The notes below the pieces were generated by a model, which saw only the letters and a list, made by a program, of their open reading frames with translations, ran no database searches and was not told where the DNA came from. Shown here one piece after another: positions 1-11,124 of a stretch of DNA of 64,000 bases. The translations under genes were made by a program, and so were the position numbers. This DNA comes from Apoda limacodes (taxonomy: Eukaryota > Arthropoda > Insecta > Lepidoptera > Limacodidae): NCBI GenBank assembly GCA_946406115.1, contig OX291562.1, forward strand, positions 8,462,001 to 8,526,000. Reading direction: 5' to 3'. Numbering within the stretch: the first letter of the stretch is position 1; each line of letters begins with the position of its first letter.

Positions 1-199
1 TAGCACGTCTTCAAAATTTCATGGTGTTTGATTTGTAGTGTTAAAATTAAGTGGGAAATTCGTTTGTATGAAGCGTGCCGCGAGAAGCCGCGAATCGTAT
101 TTACTTAATAGATTTATAAGAACAAATGCTATCAATTATTTTGTAATCAGGGGCTATCAGATTACAATTAATTACAATTAATGGTTTTAATGATTTCAG
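1..199 (+). other. Probable 3' end of intron 1 of GH1 gene A
   Basis: No coding exon is visible here. The stretch ends in a splice acceptor (TGATTTCAG, AG at 198-199). By comparison with genes B and C a 47-nt first exon carrying the signal peptide should lie upstream, and nothing in 1-199 gives an ATG-led open frame ending in a phase-2 donor, so that exon is presumably to the left of the window. Confidence 0.6.
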
Positions 200-327
200 T
201 TCAAAGCTAATCCAGGCTCTTAATGATCCTAATGGAAAACTAAAGAAGACAACGACTTTTCCAGCCAATTTTAAATTTGGAGCAAGTACAGCAGCTTATC
301 AAATTGAAGGAGGTTGGAATGTTGACG
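200..327 (+). CDS. Gene A exon 2 (mature N-terminus)
   Basis: Acceptor TTTCAG at 194-199; donor GT at 328. The first base completes a split codon (phase 2) and the last G starts a glycine codon finished by exon 3. It encodes a lysine- and threonine-rich linker, then FPANFKFGAST and YQIEGGW, the usual start of the GH1 barrel. It is 128 nt against 131 nt in B and C. Confidence 0.85.
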
Positions 328-3300
328 GTATGTAGTCGGACGTACAAATAACAAATACCACCAATACCACAAAATAAAGAATAGTTTTTTTATCTATACC
401 ACTCTAGGCTGGAGACAAATTTACGGTTCTCCTGATAGCAAACGGTAAGGATGCTTCCAGCACTTAGAGAACTTGAACAACACGTAAATTCTCTCAGCCC
501 GTCGTTTAACCGAGTCACAAGGGCGTCGACTTGTAAAGCAGCAGCAGCAACCTTTGCCCCGATGTGAAGTACTGCTTTGCTCTGTTGAGTACACCAAGTT
601 TTTTGAACGCCAGCTTCACCTTATATTGCAAATGATTTTGGAACTTTACATCGCTAGAAGTATTCTTGGAGATGGTGAGGGGAGTGTTTTGGAATTGTGG
701 GACCTCAGTGAATGGGGTTTTATTAGCGGTGGACGCGCAGACTTGTGTCTTCGTAGGATTGAATCGACCAAGTTTTCCGTCCCCAGTCGCATACCTTGGA
801 GTGGTCTTGATAGTACTCTTTGCAACTGCAACCAACTTTTCTGACCTTCTGACCTTGGGTATTTGGTCGCTAGTGTCGTTGTAAGTTCACTTCGTTTCAA
901 TATGGCGACTGTAGTTTTGATTTTTGATCACCGGCTAAGATAAGTTTGTGGCACTATACTCAGGAAATCTGTAAACTAGAGTTCTCAAAATTAGAAAGTA
1001 AGATAGAATAACATTTATTTGAAATTGGTATTCGATTGAGTTGAAACTTTGCATATACACGTAAATCGTAAATCGGATGACAATGCAACAAAATGATGTC
1101 ATAGAGCTGGTCTGATGATGAAGCCGGAAGATGGCCATAAGACCTCTGTAACGAAACGGTGCTTCCCAATCGAGTTTGGGCTTGTTTGATTTGTATTGAC
1201 AAGTACTCTGGTCTTAAACGATTACCAAGGTCTGATTTTCATCAGTAAAAAAATTAAATATATTCTCTATTCAAATGGGTTTCTAAGAACACTTTTGAAT
1301 TGTCATGAGAAATAAACAAGAATTTGCTTTACAATTACAAACTATTAACAATACCTGTTTATGGCCAGTATCCAAAGAGTTACCTTTGTAAAATGCATCG
1401 ATGGACACCAACTCGGATAGGTGGACTAACGGCTCACTGATATAATATAAGAATATAACTAATTGTGCGGACAGACCCACAATTGCCCATGACAAGGAGT
1501 TTCTTCTTAGGCGCTTGAGATATTGAAACGCATATATGCACACAACAGACCAATTTTATTTTTTTATCTTATGCTTCTAACTTAATTCTAACACATATTT
1601 ACAAATATTTCACTTTAAACAATATAGATTAGTATCTGATGGATACTTCTTGAAGCTTCTTGATTGACTGAATACAAATTCAAAATTTGTTCTATATTTA
1701 TAATAAGAATAAAAACCCCATCAGAGGGAGAGGTTGTTCCATAGAACCTTCTAGATTTAGTACTTAACTTATTGTACTTACAGTAGTGACTGAAAATCTA
1801 GCCCACACAAAAACTTAGTAAAAGACAACATATAGTAGTTGATATATAGACATATATCGAAAGTGTAGGTATATCTACCTAGCTATAAATCGCTACTGAC
1901 AGTTGGGGTCTCTATTGGCTATTGCCATCACAGTCACACGATTCGTGGCTTGACTATAAAATAACGTTGTTTTACATTTTCAGGTTTTATAGCCGAACGG
2001 TGGGAGCTATAATGACGATTAGGGTGTCCCAAGATAGAGCTTTCGGAGGCGGTTTTAATGACATATAGTGGTATGTTCCATCGTCTACGGTTAGGCCGTA
2101 GTGAGAGAAGAGCTGGAATTCTAGCTCTCAGGGCTTTCTGCCTATACTAGATGACTACAGACTTTATGCTATATGTCAAAAAATAGATCTAAAATTCGGA
2201 CGTACCTTTCAGTATTTTTGGTGTCTGTCAGTATGTTTAATCATGAAAAAATGTGTGATACAAGTTTTCAGTATTTTACTTGTGCTCCTGTACTTCAGGG
2301 CTTAAAGTTACCTGTATAAAAATTTTTATCTTACCTATTTATCTTGGTAGATACCTGCGATAGGTATCTAATGATATATTTACCTTTATCCTATGTAACC
2401 CGGTTGCTGAGTTATAAGCTACTGTGTTTTATAAGTTTACATGTAATTTGCGCCCTAACCATACTACTTACCGAAACGGTGTAGATCCTATGTATCGGAG
2501 TAAAGGTGTGCATTCAACCTGTGATACTTATTTTAGGCATAGCCTAAGGATTTAATGACCCTAGCCAGGTAAAGTTTCAAACAGTCTTACCCTTTTTTAC
2601 CCATATACCCATCTCTTTTGTATCCCTATATTCAGTTTATTGTTATAGGAGTGAGGGAGAAAGAATGTACAATACTCAACACGCTAACTATTTTCACCTG
2701 TAACTCAATTACCTTACATACGGTCTATATAGAACTTTACATAGTAGTTCTGTTCATTTTTGCACAACAAATGGCATATGTTTTACATACATATATCAAA
2801 CTAAAATTCCCGCTTTTTTGGGGATAGTCATGCGTACAAAGTCGACAACATGTCGGTAATTACACAATATTATATTTGATATCAACAAATAGTAAAGAGG
2901 GGAAATGAAACAAACCTACTCTACTTTTACCTAACTTAATACAATTTTACACTTATTGTTATTACATGTTTTTTAAATCGAAACTATATATACTTAATAT
3001 TAACTTATTATATTGTGAAACATTATGGATTATACAAATGCATTTATAGATGCAATTTCTTGTAGCGGTGATAACACGATGTAGCGTGCGGTGTTAACAA
3101 AGCCCCCCCCCGTCACAGGGTGTGCAACATACTGCGACAAAATGAAGGACACCGTACGTTGCCTGTTCGATGACTTTTACTTTACGTTAATTTAACAAGT
3201 ACACTCAATAGTTATTTACTTTCTCATGAGGGGAGAAAATTACTACCATTATTAATCTATACTTTATCTTATTGACTTAGCGAAGGACGTTCCTACTTAC

Positions 3301-6300
3301 AATTTATTAACTTATTTTAATTTCCCATATTACTCGTTTACCTACCTTTACAAATTGGGTAGTGAATAACACCCGGAATAAAATCTTTATTTTTACGCAG
3401 TAGGTACATAAATATACATAACATTTTACAAACAATATTTTTCATTTAAAGTCTACATTACAAAGTTAGACTTTTTTACTACTCACTTTCCTTTGCGTCA
3501 TTGTATTTTTACATTTCCACAAATTATTTGTAAGTTAGTGTTTACACATATAAAAACTTATACGATGTAGTTACAATACAACCGTGCGTCACATATTTGA
3601 TTTACAAATGTGGCACTTTTTACAAATATTGTGCTTAACTTTTACGTTCTACCGCAGTGACTGCGACATTAAGAATTTTGACCCTAGCTGCGACTCAGCT
3701 AATACATTTTTATGTAGGTCATTGACTTTTATTATTAGATTTTTACACTCGATACTATTCTAAAACTTTGCCTACCTACTTTTATCAAGGTTTACTTGGT
3801 TTAATGCTTACTCAGGTTTACTTGCCCCCACACATAGATGGGTTTACATTAAAATAGGTAATAAACGGGAACGCGTAGCGACACCTACCACCTTTTCCTT
3901 AATCACGGTGTGGAGCGGCGACTAAGAGGAGGTCTCCTGCCAGGAGAGCTGTTAGGCCTAAGGACCGCCGTGGTCCACTTAATTTGCGCTTCGGTTTCTA
4001 TATATGCTGAACTGCCCAAGAAATATCGGTAGCGCGAAATAGGACGCCTGACGTTTCTTAACTAAGTTTCCCACAGGTTTCTTAACTAAGTTTTAAGAAT
4101 ATGAATTCCCCCCTCTCTCTTAGGAGTGATATCGGTTGGACTCGAAGAGTTAAGTCTCCCTTTTAAAAGAATAATACCACCACAATTTAGTACCAAATCT
4201 CCAGTGGTACTGCACTTACAGATGACGACATTGAAGAGCTTTGCTAACTTTTTTAAGCAATTGGTGCTCCACAAACTTTTAGAAATTAGTGTCGTAATTC
4301 TGTCGTCGCCCGGACTTTGTTGTTTCTTAGCTGTTCCAGAGTCAACCTTATCTTGCTCTGGTCATCGTCCTCAATGAAGTGGTTCTTCAGTTATGCACTT
4401 GGATCTGCATGGGATTTATACCTGGTCACGTGTAATGAGAACCGTTGTCCTTACAAATATATCTTTAAAACAGAAGAAATATGGTTTTAAAAAGAATGAA
4501 AGAAAGAGAACTTCTTAAGTGCCGATTTTTAATACAAAAAGTTTATCGCGAGTGCCTAGACAAAAGTGATGAGCAAAGTCATTGTCCCAATGAAGTGATT
4601 AATGAAGTAAAAAGGATAATTCTCGTGTTTTTAAGAACTCTAAGTACAATAGGGACACTAAGTGTTATAGTTCAAGGTGAACTTGTGTATAAATATTTGA
4701 TATGTGTTTTATATTCAAAGATCAAATTGTAAAGGTCAATTTCAATTTGCTATATAATTTTAAAGTAATGATTTAAAGTAACAGTTCTTGCGACCAATCT
4801 TAAAGTACTTGGCTAAACATGATTGAGTTTAGAGGTAATGGGTACAAGTTCGTTGTCGAACAGATTTAGTTATTTGATCCGCAAGCTCAAGTGAAACTTC
4901 GGTATTTATCTCGAATTAGGTATATTTTATCTGTCTTACCTACCTACTGTATAAGTGTTTTGCTTTGCAATCAGTAAAAGTGCCTGGCTAATATTCTCCT
5001 TTTAAGTAACTTTAAAGGTATAATGGGTGCTGGTTTACCTAGTAAACAAGTTAAGGATCTTTGATCACAAAATCGATTGCAAACCTCATGCGAAGTATAA
5101 AAGTAGGTAGGCAAAGTTTTAGAATAGTATCGAGTGTAAAAATCTAATAATAAAAGTCAATGACCTACATAAAAATGTATTAGCTGAGTCGCAGCTAGGG
5201 TCAAAATTCTTAATGTCGCAGTCACTGCGGTAGAACGTAAAAGTTAAGCACAATATTTGTAAAAAGTGCCACATTTGTAAATCAAATATGTGACGCACGG
5301 TTGTATTGTAACTACATCGTAAGCATTTGTATACTAAGGCTACAAAAGTAAACCCTAACCTTAACCACAAACTGAAATAATGTTTTCTTCATGTTTTTTT
5401 AAAAAAAGGAATTATGTTTGAGACGTCTGGGATTTATTGCGCAGGACGAAGAACTGACACACTTCTAACCCTAGTTTTTAGGACTTTAGACCTTAGTGAA
5501 ATCGCCGTGTGCTTATTTGCAAAACATGTGATTAAGAGCGTAAAGAGTGTTTTGCGCCTATGTTGCCGAAGTTTTATTATGTCTGTTGTTATATTTAAGA
5601 AAAAGTCACTAGTTCACTATAACTTCGATTGTAGTTTGGCCTCTTTTAAAGACTTATAGCTGACTCTATTAAGACAGAATAAAATTTTACTGTCTTCTTC
5701 ATATTTCGTCCATTTAGGTTTCAGCTTCAAAATGAGTTAACCACTTGCTGATTGCCAGTCAGGTTCAGTACCTCGTCCACCTTTACTTGTGCGTTGTTTT
5801 CTAGCTACCGCTTTTGCCTCTTTGTTTTTTGTCTTTCCGTCTGCATTTTCCAGCTCAGAAAACATTTAACCTAAACTAAACCTATTAGAGATTTTTACTA
5901 AAAATTTTAAACCTTATTCAGAGCGAAAAGAGCCACAGATTAGTAATTAGGTAAAGCTCAGAACTCCTCAAACTACTAAGTGGTAGCATTTATAGAAATA
6001 TACAATATCTTTTTTTTAATAATTCTATAACATTAGAAAAGTCATTTGATTTTTTTTTGGGTATACATACCCGTATATAGTTAAGTTTGTGTAGATGATT
6101 TTGGGGGATGGACATGCATGGCCCCCGTCTCAGACCGCCATCTCAGGCCATGTAGGCAGACGTATAACTAAAAGAGGGTAAAAAAGCCAGCATCACAACA
6201 TGAATGTTAGTTTTTAGTTGTTTAACAGCTGTAAGGCTGGTTTCAGAGTTGCCACTTCCGTTGTTTTATACAAAAAGTCAGTGACCTTTACAAAAAGTAT

Positions 6301-9300
6301 ACATTTTTGTATGCACTAAATAAATAAATAAATTACCCTTTGCTACTTGATTATTTTTGGTGATGTGATGCTGGCTACATTCATTTCATTCATTCAGTCA
6401 GCCATTGAAGGCGTCAAGAGCTAGTCAGAGAAATCGTGAAGTAGGGTGCGTGGTAAGAAGAGGGGCTAGTCACATATGGCATATATTATGTCGCGGCAAC
6501 GGAGCCATGACTCTCTGATTTATTAAAAGCAATGACTGACCATAGTTAGTCATTGCCTTTAATAAATATGTCTGCTATGGTGCCCCTATTCTATTACACG
6601 CTATATGTATTAAATAAATCAAACTAATGTGTGTGATGATATTTTTCTGCAGGCAAAGGAATGTCGATATGGGACCACTTGTGTCACACTAATCCTGATT
6701 TTGTGAAAGATGGTACTAATGGAGATGTTGCTGCTAGATCCTATTATCAATACAAACGTGATATTGAAATGTTAAAAGAACTCGGTGTAAAAAGTTATAG
6801 ATTTTCAATATCTTGGCCTCGAATTCTACCTCGTGGTGTTGGAGAAATTAATCCACTTGGAATCGCATATTACAATGATCTGATTGACGAACTGATATAT
6901 AATGACATTGAGCCTTTTGTAACCATGTACCATTGGGATCTTCCACAGCCCTTGAGTGAGTTAGGGGGATGGTTAAATGAAGATATTGTCAACTGGTTTG
7001 GCGCTTATGCTAGGATTTTGTACAAAAATTTCGGTGATCGAGTTAAGAATTGGATGACGGTTAATGAGCCCCATATTCATTGCTATTTTGGATATGAAAT
7101 TGGGGCTCACGCACCTGGGATTATATCTCCAGGTGTTGGGTTTTACGAATGCGGTAGGCATTTACTTCTAGCCAATGCTAGGGCTTATCATATTTATCAA
7201 GATGAATTCAAAGATTTTCAAAATGGACAGGTTGGAATAGTCCTAGACTTGATGGGGGTTATACCAGAATCGGATTCTCCTGATGACATTCAGGGTGCCG
7301 AAGACTACTTTGCATTTTTCGTAAGTGTTTCGTATTTAAAAAGCTTAAAACAATCACTGATGTATTTAGTGTATTGCTGTATATTAGCTGTTATCATTAA
7401 CTAAAATGTAAGAAATCGAGTTCTGTTTAGGAAAGGTTAGATTTAGACAATATACCTCACTTTCAGACAGATAATTATTGAAAAACACTCTTATTGAAAA
7501 TGCAGATAGTGTCCATATTTGTAGAAAGGGAGCCAATGAGCTTATTAATAAATAGAATCGCAACACATTTTCAATAAACGCTAACTGCATAAATGTCAGT
7601 TTTATTTTATTTGGTCCAGGAAACATAATCATCAGATACTCGCACGGAGAGCGATGCCACATCTTATGGCAGGGTCCTTAAATATAAATAAATTAAGAAA
7701 GGAGACTTCTCTCTTGGAAAATAATGTAAATTGGAATATATCGAACGCTAAACTTTTTACATTAAAGTTTAACAATATTTTTTGCAGCTTGAACAGTACA
7801 TGGAACCAATATTTGGAAAAGAAGGAAACTATCCTCAGATAATGATAGACAAAATAGCAGCTGCAAGTGTTCGACAAGGGTTAAATTCGTCAAGACTTTG
7901 CCCTTTTACTGAAGAACAAATAGAGTATCTAAAAGGAACAGCAGACTTTCTAGGTGTTAATCATTATACAACAAGAATGATTTATAGGAATTCATCTCTT
8001 TATGGCAAATATGATGTTCCCTCACTTAGAGATGACGTTAATGTTGGAGAATACATGGAAGATTCGTGGCCTGCCAGCGAAATTCCATGGTTGAAGGTAG
8101 GTATTAAAAATACTAAATTAAAACTAGCTGCTATTTGATACATGAACTTTTGAATACGGTATACTATTAATAGAACAAGCAAATAAAAATTATACCACTC
8201 TCCGACAATAGGACAATGAATCGTGATTAAGTGTTAAATGAAAATATATTTCAGGAATTCAGTCCAGGTTTCTATAAATTATTAATGTACATTAAAGAAA
8301 AGTACGACAATCCAACGATCTACATCACTGAGAATGGTTTCCCAACTACCACTGGTCTTAATGATGACAACAGAGTTCATTATCTTAGAAATTACTGGAA
8401 GGCTGTATTCGATGCATTGAATGATGGTTGTAATATTAAGGGATATTTTATTTGGAGTCTTATGGATGCATTTGAATGGGGCAGCGGATATATGTAAGAA
8501 AATATAATATCTATATCGTAACTTATATTGTATTTTTGCCATTTGCGTTAGTTAAATCTTCGTAGGAAAATTTCCAAATAGTCTATATATATGTATAAAT
8601 ATCAATGAATCGCAAAATTTGTTGCTTTGTTGTGTTAGTGTTAGGGCAAGGTTTTAATGAAAGAAAAAACGGTCAAGTGCGAGTCGGACTCGCGCACTAA
8701 GGAAAACTCGAAGTCGGCTGGACCAATTCGGGTATTTTTTTTTGTTGAGTTTGTTAGTGTTAGGACAAGGTTTTTATGAAAGAAAAAAACGGTTAAGTGC
8801 GAGTCGGAATCGCGCAATAAGGGTAAACCTCTTTTGATGAAGTTTTGGTAAGTTGTTATGCACACGCCGGGGAATGTTTCTGAGAAAAAGTCGGACTAAG
8901 GGGACATGGATTGTGTTGAAATTTTGGTAAGTTGTTATGCACATGCCGGGGAAGGTTTCTGAATTAGTACAACCCTTTCTCAATAGGTTGGTGCGGCAGT
9001 TGTTTTAAAAAAGAAACAACGTTCGCCAGGTCAGATAGTTTTTAATAAATATTCATCTTACTCTATTTTGGTTCTAGATTGAGCAAGTTCATAACTTATT
9101 TCTGAATTTATAATTGTAAATGGTTAATAATTTTTTTTCTTATCACAGTAAATTATTTTATTTTTCCACTAGCAACAATTAGTTTTGGCTTTTTGTGTCC
9201 GTTTTCATCCGCCTTGTAATTATTGATATTTTTAAATATCAGACACTCTTAAAATATCATTATTACTTTTTCAGGATTCGGTTTGGCATATACGAAATTG

Positions 9301-9485
9301 ATATTGAAGATCCTCGAAGGCCAAGAACTCCCCGAAAATCAGCTTTTGTCTACAAAAAGTTGATCAAGACAAGGTTAATTGATTTCAACTACGACCCTGA
9401 TCCTTATATTGGAAGATGTTACACGTTATCTCCTTCATATTTGATGACATTAATATTAGTCTTAGCTTTAATTATAGTATGTTAA
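200..9485 (+). CDS. GH1 family beta-glucosidase gene A (exons 2-6; first exon outside window)
   Basis: Coding exons 200-327, 6653-7320, 7788-8096, 8255-8493 and 9275-9485, all with GT/AG borders. The product is a family 1 glycoside hydrolase (retaining beta-glucosidase type), which cleaves beta-linked glucose or galactose from glycosides. Visible landmarks in order: the FGASTAAYQIEGGW strand at the start of the barrel, [18 protein letters not shown], the acid/base motif TVNEP, the nucleophile motif YITENGF, and the C-terminal PRKSA segment. The last exon ends in a hydrophobic run directly before the stop, with no cytoplasmic tail, suggesting a GPI-anchor signal. The five exons sum to 1555 nt; adding a 47-nt first exon like those of B and C gives exactly the 1602 nt of gene B. 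Departures from family consensus: LMGV where B and C have a WA motif near the end of exon 3, and MDAFEW instead of MDNFEW in exon 5. No frame break is seen, so it is probably functional. The natural substrate cannot be read from sequence; lepidopteran GH1 enzymes often act on plant glycosides. Confidence 0.92.
480..850 (-). mobile_element. Decayed CR1-like LINE fragment (reverse transcriptase thumb region)
   Basis: The minus strand matches the region of the + strand LINE at about 16200-16600: [18 protein letters not shown] and KLGVLNRAKQYFTSGQR are shared. About 75 bp of the equivalent sequence are missing near 520 and a short GCA triplet expansion sits at 538-549. It lies within intron 2 of gene A and has no intact ORF. 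Confidence 0.75.
851..2279. other. Intron 2 of gene A, no recognisable feature
   Basis: AT-rich non-coding sequence. I see no long open frame, no transposon protein similarity and no strong repeat. Short open frames at 1283-1543 and around 960-1200 on the minus strand show nothing recognisable. Confidence 0.5.
2280..3560 (+). repeat. Strand-asymmetric TTAC-rich non-coding tract
   Basis: The tetramer TTAC recurs many times on the + strand while its complement GTAA is nearly absent. By eye 3121-3600 holds about 15 TTAC and about one GTAA. No periodic unit is evident and no coding frame is recognised. A C-homopolymer of nine bases lies near 3104-3112. A similar tract is seen at 57421-58500. Its nature (an unclassified repeat family or a transcription-linked bias) is unknown. 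Confidence 0.5.
3561..3785 (+). repeat. Left arm of a 225-bp inverted repeat
   Basis: Starts TACGATGTAGTTACAATAC and ends CTACCTACTTTTAT. Its reverse complement is found at 5097-5321 with no mismatch seen by eye. The flanks on both sides of the arms do not match. It may be a recent inverted duplication or the terminal repeat of a DNA element. It lies in intron 2 of gene A. Confidence 0.85.
3786..4099. other. Spacer between inverted-repeat arms, left part
   Basis: No coding signal. It contains a relatively GC-rich block (about 3880-3990) and a short direct repeat of TTTCTTAACTAAGTTT at 4055 and 4078. No element is identified. Confidence 0.4.
4100..4390 (-). mobile_element. Decayed RTE-type LINE fragment (start of reverse transcriptase)
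   Basis: In broken minus-strand frames one can read pieces such as LEQLRNNK, VVVLFF, KGDLT and PISLL, in the order expected for the segment leading into an RTE reverse transcriptase (compare the better preserved copy at 44225-46080). Several stops and frameshifts are present. It sits in the spacer of the 225-bp inverted repeat. Confidence 0.5.
4391..5096. other. Spacer between inverted-repeat arms, right part, with an unrecognised 83-codon frame
   Basis: An ATG-led open frame at 4481-4732 (+) encodes 83 residues with a charged, lysine/glutamate-rich first half and a hydrophobic second half. I recognise no family and see no supporting promoter or splice signal, so I do not call it a gene. The rest is AT-rich, and here GTAA rather than TTAC is the common tetramer, opposite to the left side of the structure. 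Confidence 0.3.
5097..5321 (-). repeat. Right arm of the 225-bp inverted repeat
   Basis: Exact reverse complement, as far as I can read, of 3561-3785. The arms are separated by 1311 bp. Confidence 0.85.
5322..6517. other. Intron 2 of gene A, remainder
   Basis: Non-coding. The short open frame at 5414-5659 has no recognisable domain. No transposon protein is seen. Low-complexity T and A runs occur around 6010-6060. Confidence 0.4.
6518..6567. repeat. Short hairpin (20-bp stem, 10-nt loop)
   Basis: ATTTATTAAAAGCAATGACT at 6518-6537 pairs with 6548-6567 with one mismatch. It lies about 85 bp before the acceptor of exon 3 of gene A. It could be the centre of a small MITE; in RNA it would fold as a hairpin. 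Confidence 0.6.
6653..7320 (+). CDS. Gene A exon 3 (barrel core with acid/base glutamate)
   Basis: Acceptor TTTCTGCAG ending at 6652, donor GTAAGT at 7321. 668 nt, the same length as in B and C. It encodes [37 protein letters not shown] and the catalytic TVNEP, and ends in DYFAFF. Near the end it reads GIVLDLMGVIPE, where B and C have GIVLSM(D/N)WAIPA, so the tryptophan is lost in A. Confidence 0.93.
7321..7787. other. Intron 3 of gene A
   Basis: 467 bp of AT-rich sequence ending in a T-rich tract and TTTGCAG. Nothing else is recognised. Confidence 0.7.
7788..8096 (+). CDS. Gene A exon 4
   Basis: 309 nt, phase 0 at both ends, donor GTAGGT. Encodes YMEPIFGKEGNYPQIM, the RLCPFTEEQIEYLKG segment and DFLGVNHYTT, all standard GH1 landmarks between the two catalytic glutamates. 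Confidence 0.92.
8255..8493 (+). CDS. Gene A exon 5 (nucleophile exon)
   Basis: 239 nt. Acceptor ATTTCAG, donor GTAAGA. Encodes TIYITENGFPTTTG with the nucleophile glutamate, and the glycone-binding WSLMDAFEW, in which alanine replaces the usual asparagine (MDNFEW in gene B). Confidence 0.92.
8635..8990. repeat. Short interspersed repeat with internal duplication (lepidopteran GTGCGAGTCG type)
   Basis: Two copies of a unit running from GTTAGTGTTAGG through AAGTGCGAGTCGGA to CGCGCA (about 8635-8697 and 8752-8815) and two copies of TTTTGGTAAGTTGTTATGCA (about 8842 and 8919). The GTGCGAGTCG core recurs at 53810, 56634 and 60318. It lies in intron 5 of gene A. Confidence 0.7.
9275..9485 (+). CDS. 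Gene A exon 6 (C-terminus, hydrophobic tail)
   Basis: Acceptor TTTTTCAG ending at 9274; stop TAA at 9483-9485. Encodes RFGIYEIDIEDPRRPRTPRKSA, the normal GH1 end, then an added segment DPDPYIGRCYTLSPS followed by about 16 hydrophobic residues up to the stop. This extra tail resembles a GPI-anchor attachment signal. Confidence 0.9.
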
Positions 9486-9521
9486 GTTAATGTGACAGAC
9501 ACACTTAATTTGTATTTTTTA

Positions 9522-9527
9522 ATTAAA
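9522..9527 (+). terminator. Candidate polyadenylation signal of gene A (ATTAAA)
   Basis: ATTAAA variant 37 bases after the stop codon. No AATAAA is closer. Prediction from motif and position only. Confidence 0.35.
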
Positions 9528-10114
9528 TACTATGTTTAGTAACATGTCATTTAATTGCTTCTTATGAAGTTAAAGCAAGATTACGGTATTAACCCATATA
9601 AGTTTTGTCACGTCCTTCCGTCTGTTCGTACGTCACAGCCTGCTTTGCACAGTCTTTAAATCGACTATTATGGAATTTTACAGAAGGTGTCTTACGTTGA
9701 TTGCCATACAGTCTTGTAATGAAATTGAGAACAAAAAATTATGTATTACATGATGGCTAAGGAATTAAATTTTTTTTTTTCGTATAACGATGAAAATTGC
9801 GATTGTGTCCTTTAACTGTCAAACCATGTTTTAAAGATTTGAAAAATCACTTTAAATGGACGTTTTCGATGCAATAGGTGCAGTGGTGAAAAAATTAACA
9901 CCATCAGAGATGACCAACGTGATTTCATTAATTAGCGATTGGCGCCAAAGGTGCAAGCTCACTTAGTTCTACGTAGTTTCACAAAGAAATATCGGATGAC
10001 GCTGTTTTTTCCTAGTATTAAAATGGAATATATATATATTGACTTGGCCTTGCCTTTAGGGAGGAGGAGGGTCCTTTAGGAGGGTAATATTTTTCACCCG
10101 TATGTATCATAAAC
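9528..10114. other. Downstream of gene A, no recognised feature
   Basis: AT-rich sequence with homopolymer T near 9769. No coding signal. Confidence 0.4.
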
Positions 10115-10195
10115 AGCAGGACCGATTTCGATAAATGAGGTCGCAAATAAAAGGTATTCATCTCCTGAGTGTTATAGGGTACAAAAATAGTCAAG
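10115..10195 (+). repeat. Dispersed repeat (GGACCGATTTCGATAAA type)
   Basis: The stretch from GGACCGATTTCGATAAA to ATAGGGTACA matches the reverse complement of about 61190-61290. It is followed by a degenerate TCAAGCGTGAGTCG core. It is a piece of an interspersed repeat. Confidence 0.55.
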
Positions 10196-10334
10196 CGTGA
10201 GTCGAAAAGACTACAAAAAAAAATAAAAACTAAAAAACTGTAAATAAAAATAAATAACTAAATGAAGAAACCCGACCGCAAAAACATTAAGAAAGTGCAC
10301 CTAAAACAAACTAAATATTTAGAATACAGATTGC

Positions 10335-11120
10335 TCAAACATGTAATGTTATTACATTCAACGGCACTGCTCGCCATCGTACATGTACATAAGAACATAG
10401 ACGAAGTTTATGACCGGAAGTTACATCACAATTGAATGTACGGGTAACTTCTAGAACAAGAGCGGCGGAGTGAATGAAACTAAGACGTGTGGACCAATCA
10501 AATTCTCCACAAGCGAAATTTTGAAATTCCCAGAAATTTTGAAGAACGGCTCGACCAATCGGCGAACTCGAAATTGCAAATACAAAGCGATTGGACAACC
10601 AAATACGCGTCGCTTAGCGGAAGTAGTAACTGACACACACATAGAAGCGAGCCCTCATATAAAAATCATCGCAGGCTCAGCGTGAGCGCAGTATTTTTGT
10701 AAACGTCGACCTGAAAAATTTAAATAGAAGAAAGTGGCCTCACTCTGCCCAAATGAAAAATAAGAGGTCAACAACATTTGAAGCAGCATCAGCTGGCCTT
10801 AGAGGACAGTGACCCCATACTTCGTACCTAAGCAATACCAGCTGGCGGGGAAGGACAGCAACCCCGAGTTCCAGGCGCAACCTTGATCAGCTGGCTATGG
10901 TAGCCATGACCATGGGCTCGGACATCTACGTTGCCTTCGTGGCAATTTTCAAATTCGTCCCAACGTGATATCAGTCTAACCTAGGCTGATCTAAAGCTCT
11001 AATATACAGTGAGTGTTACAGTGCCAATAGATGTACAGTGAATATAAAAAGATTAATAAACTATTATAAAGTGTTAACTTAATCTAGGTCGTATAATAGA
11101 ATTTTAGATAAATTTGTTAT
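10335..11120 (+). repeat. Possible solo LTR or promoter-bearing repeat
   Basis: Begins near a short palindrome TGTAATGTTATTACA, contains a TATA-like CATATAAAAA at about 10657 followed by GC-richer sequence, and near its end has AATAAA-type sequence at about 11066. That layout fits an LTR, but I find neither a target-site duplication nor a matching second LTR. It could equally be ordinary intergenic DNA. Confidence 0.25.
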
Positions 11121-11124
11121 TAGG

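Noticed and set aside
181..210. ATG at 181 as the start of gene A
   Set aside because: The frame meets a stop after ten codons, while the acceptor at 199 fits the phase of the homologous exon in B and C.
3104..3112. C homopolymer as a regulatory or structural site
   Set aside because: Isolated run with no partner; could be sequence noise.
4481..4732. 83-codon open frame as a host gene
   Set aside because: No recognisable family, no splice or promoter support, and it sits in the spacer of a repeat structure. A chance frame of this length is plausible.
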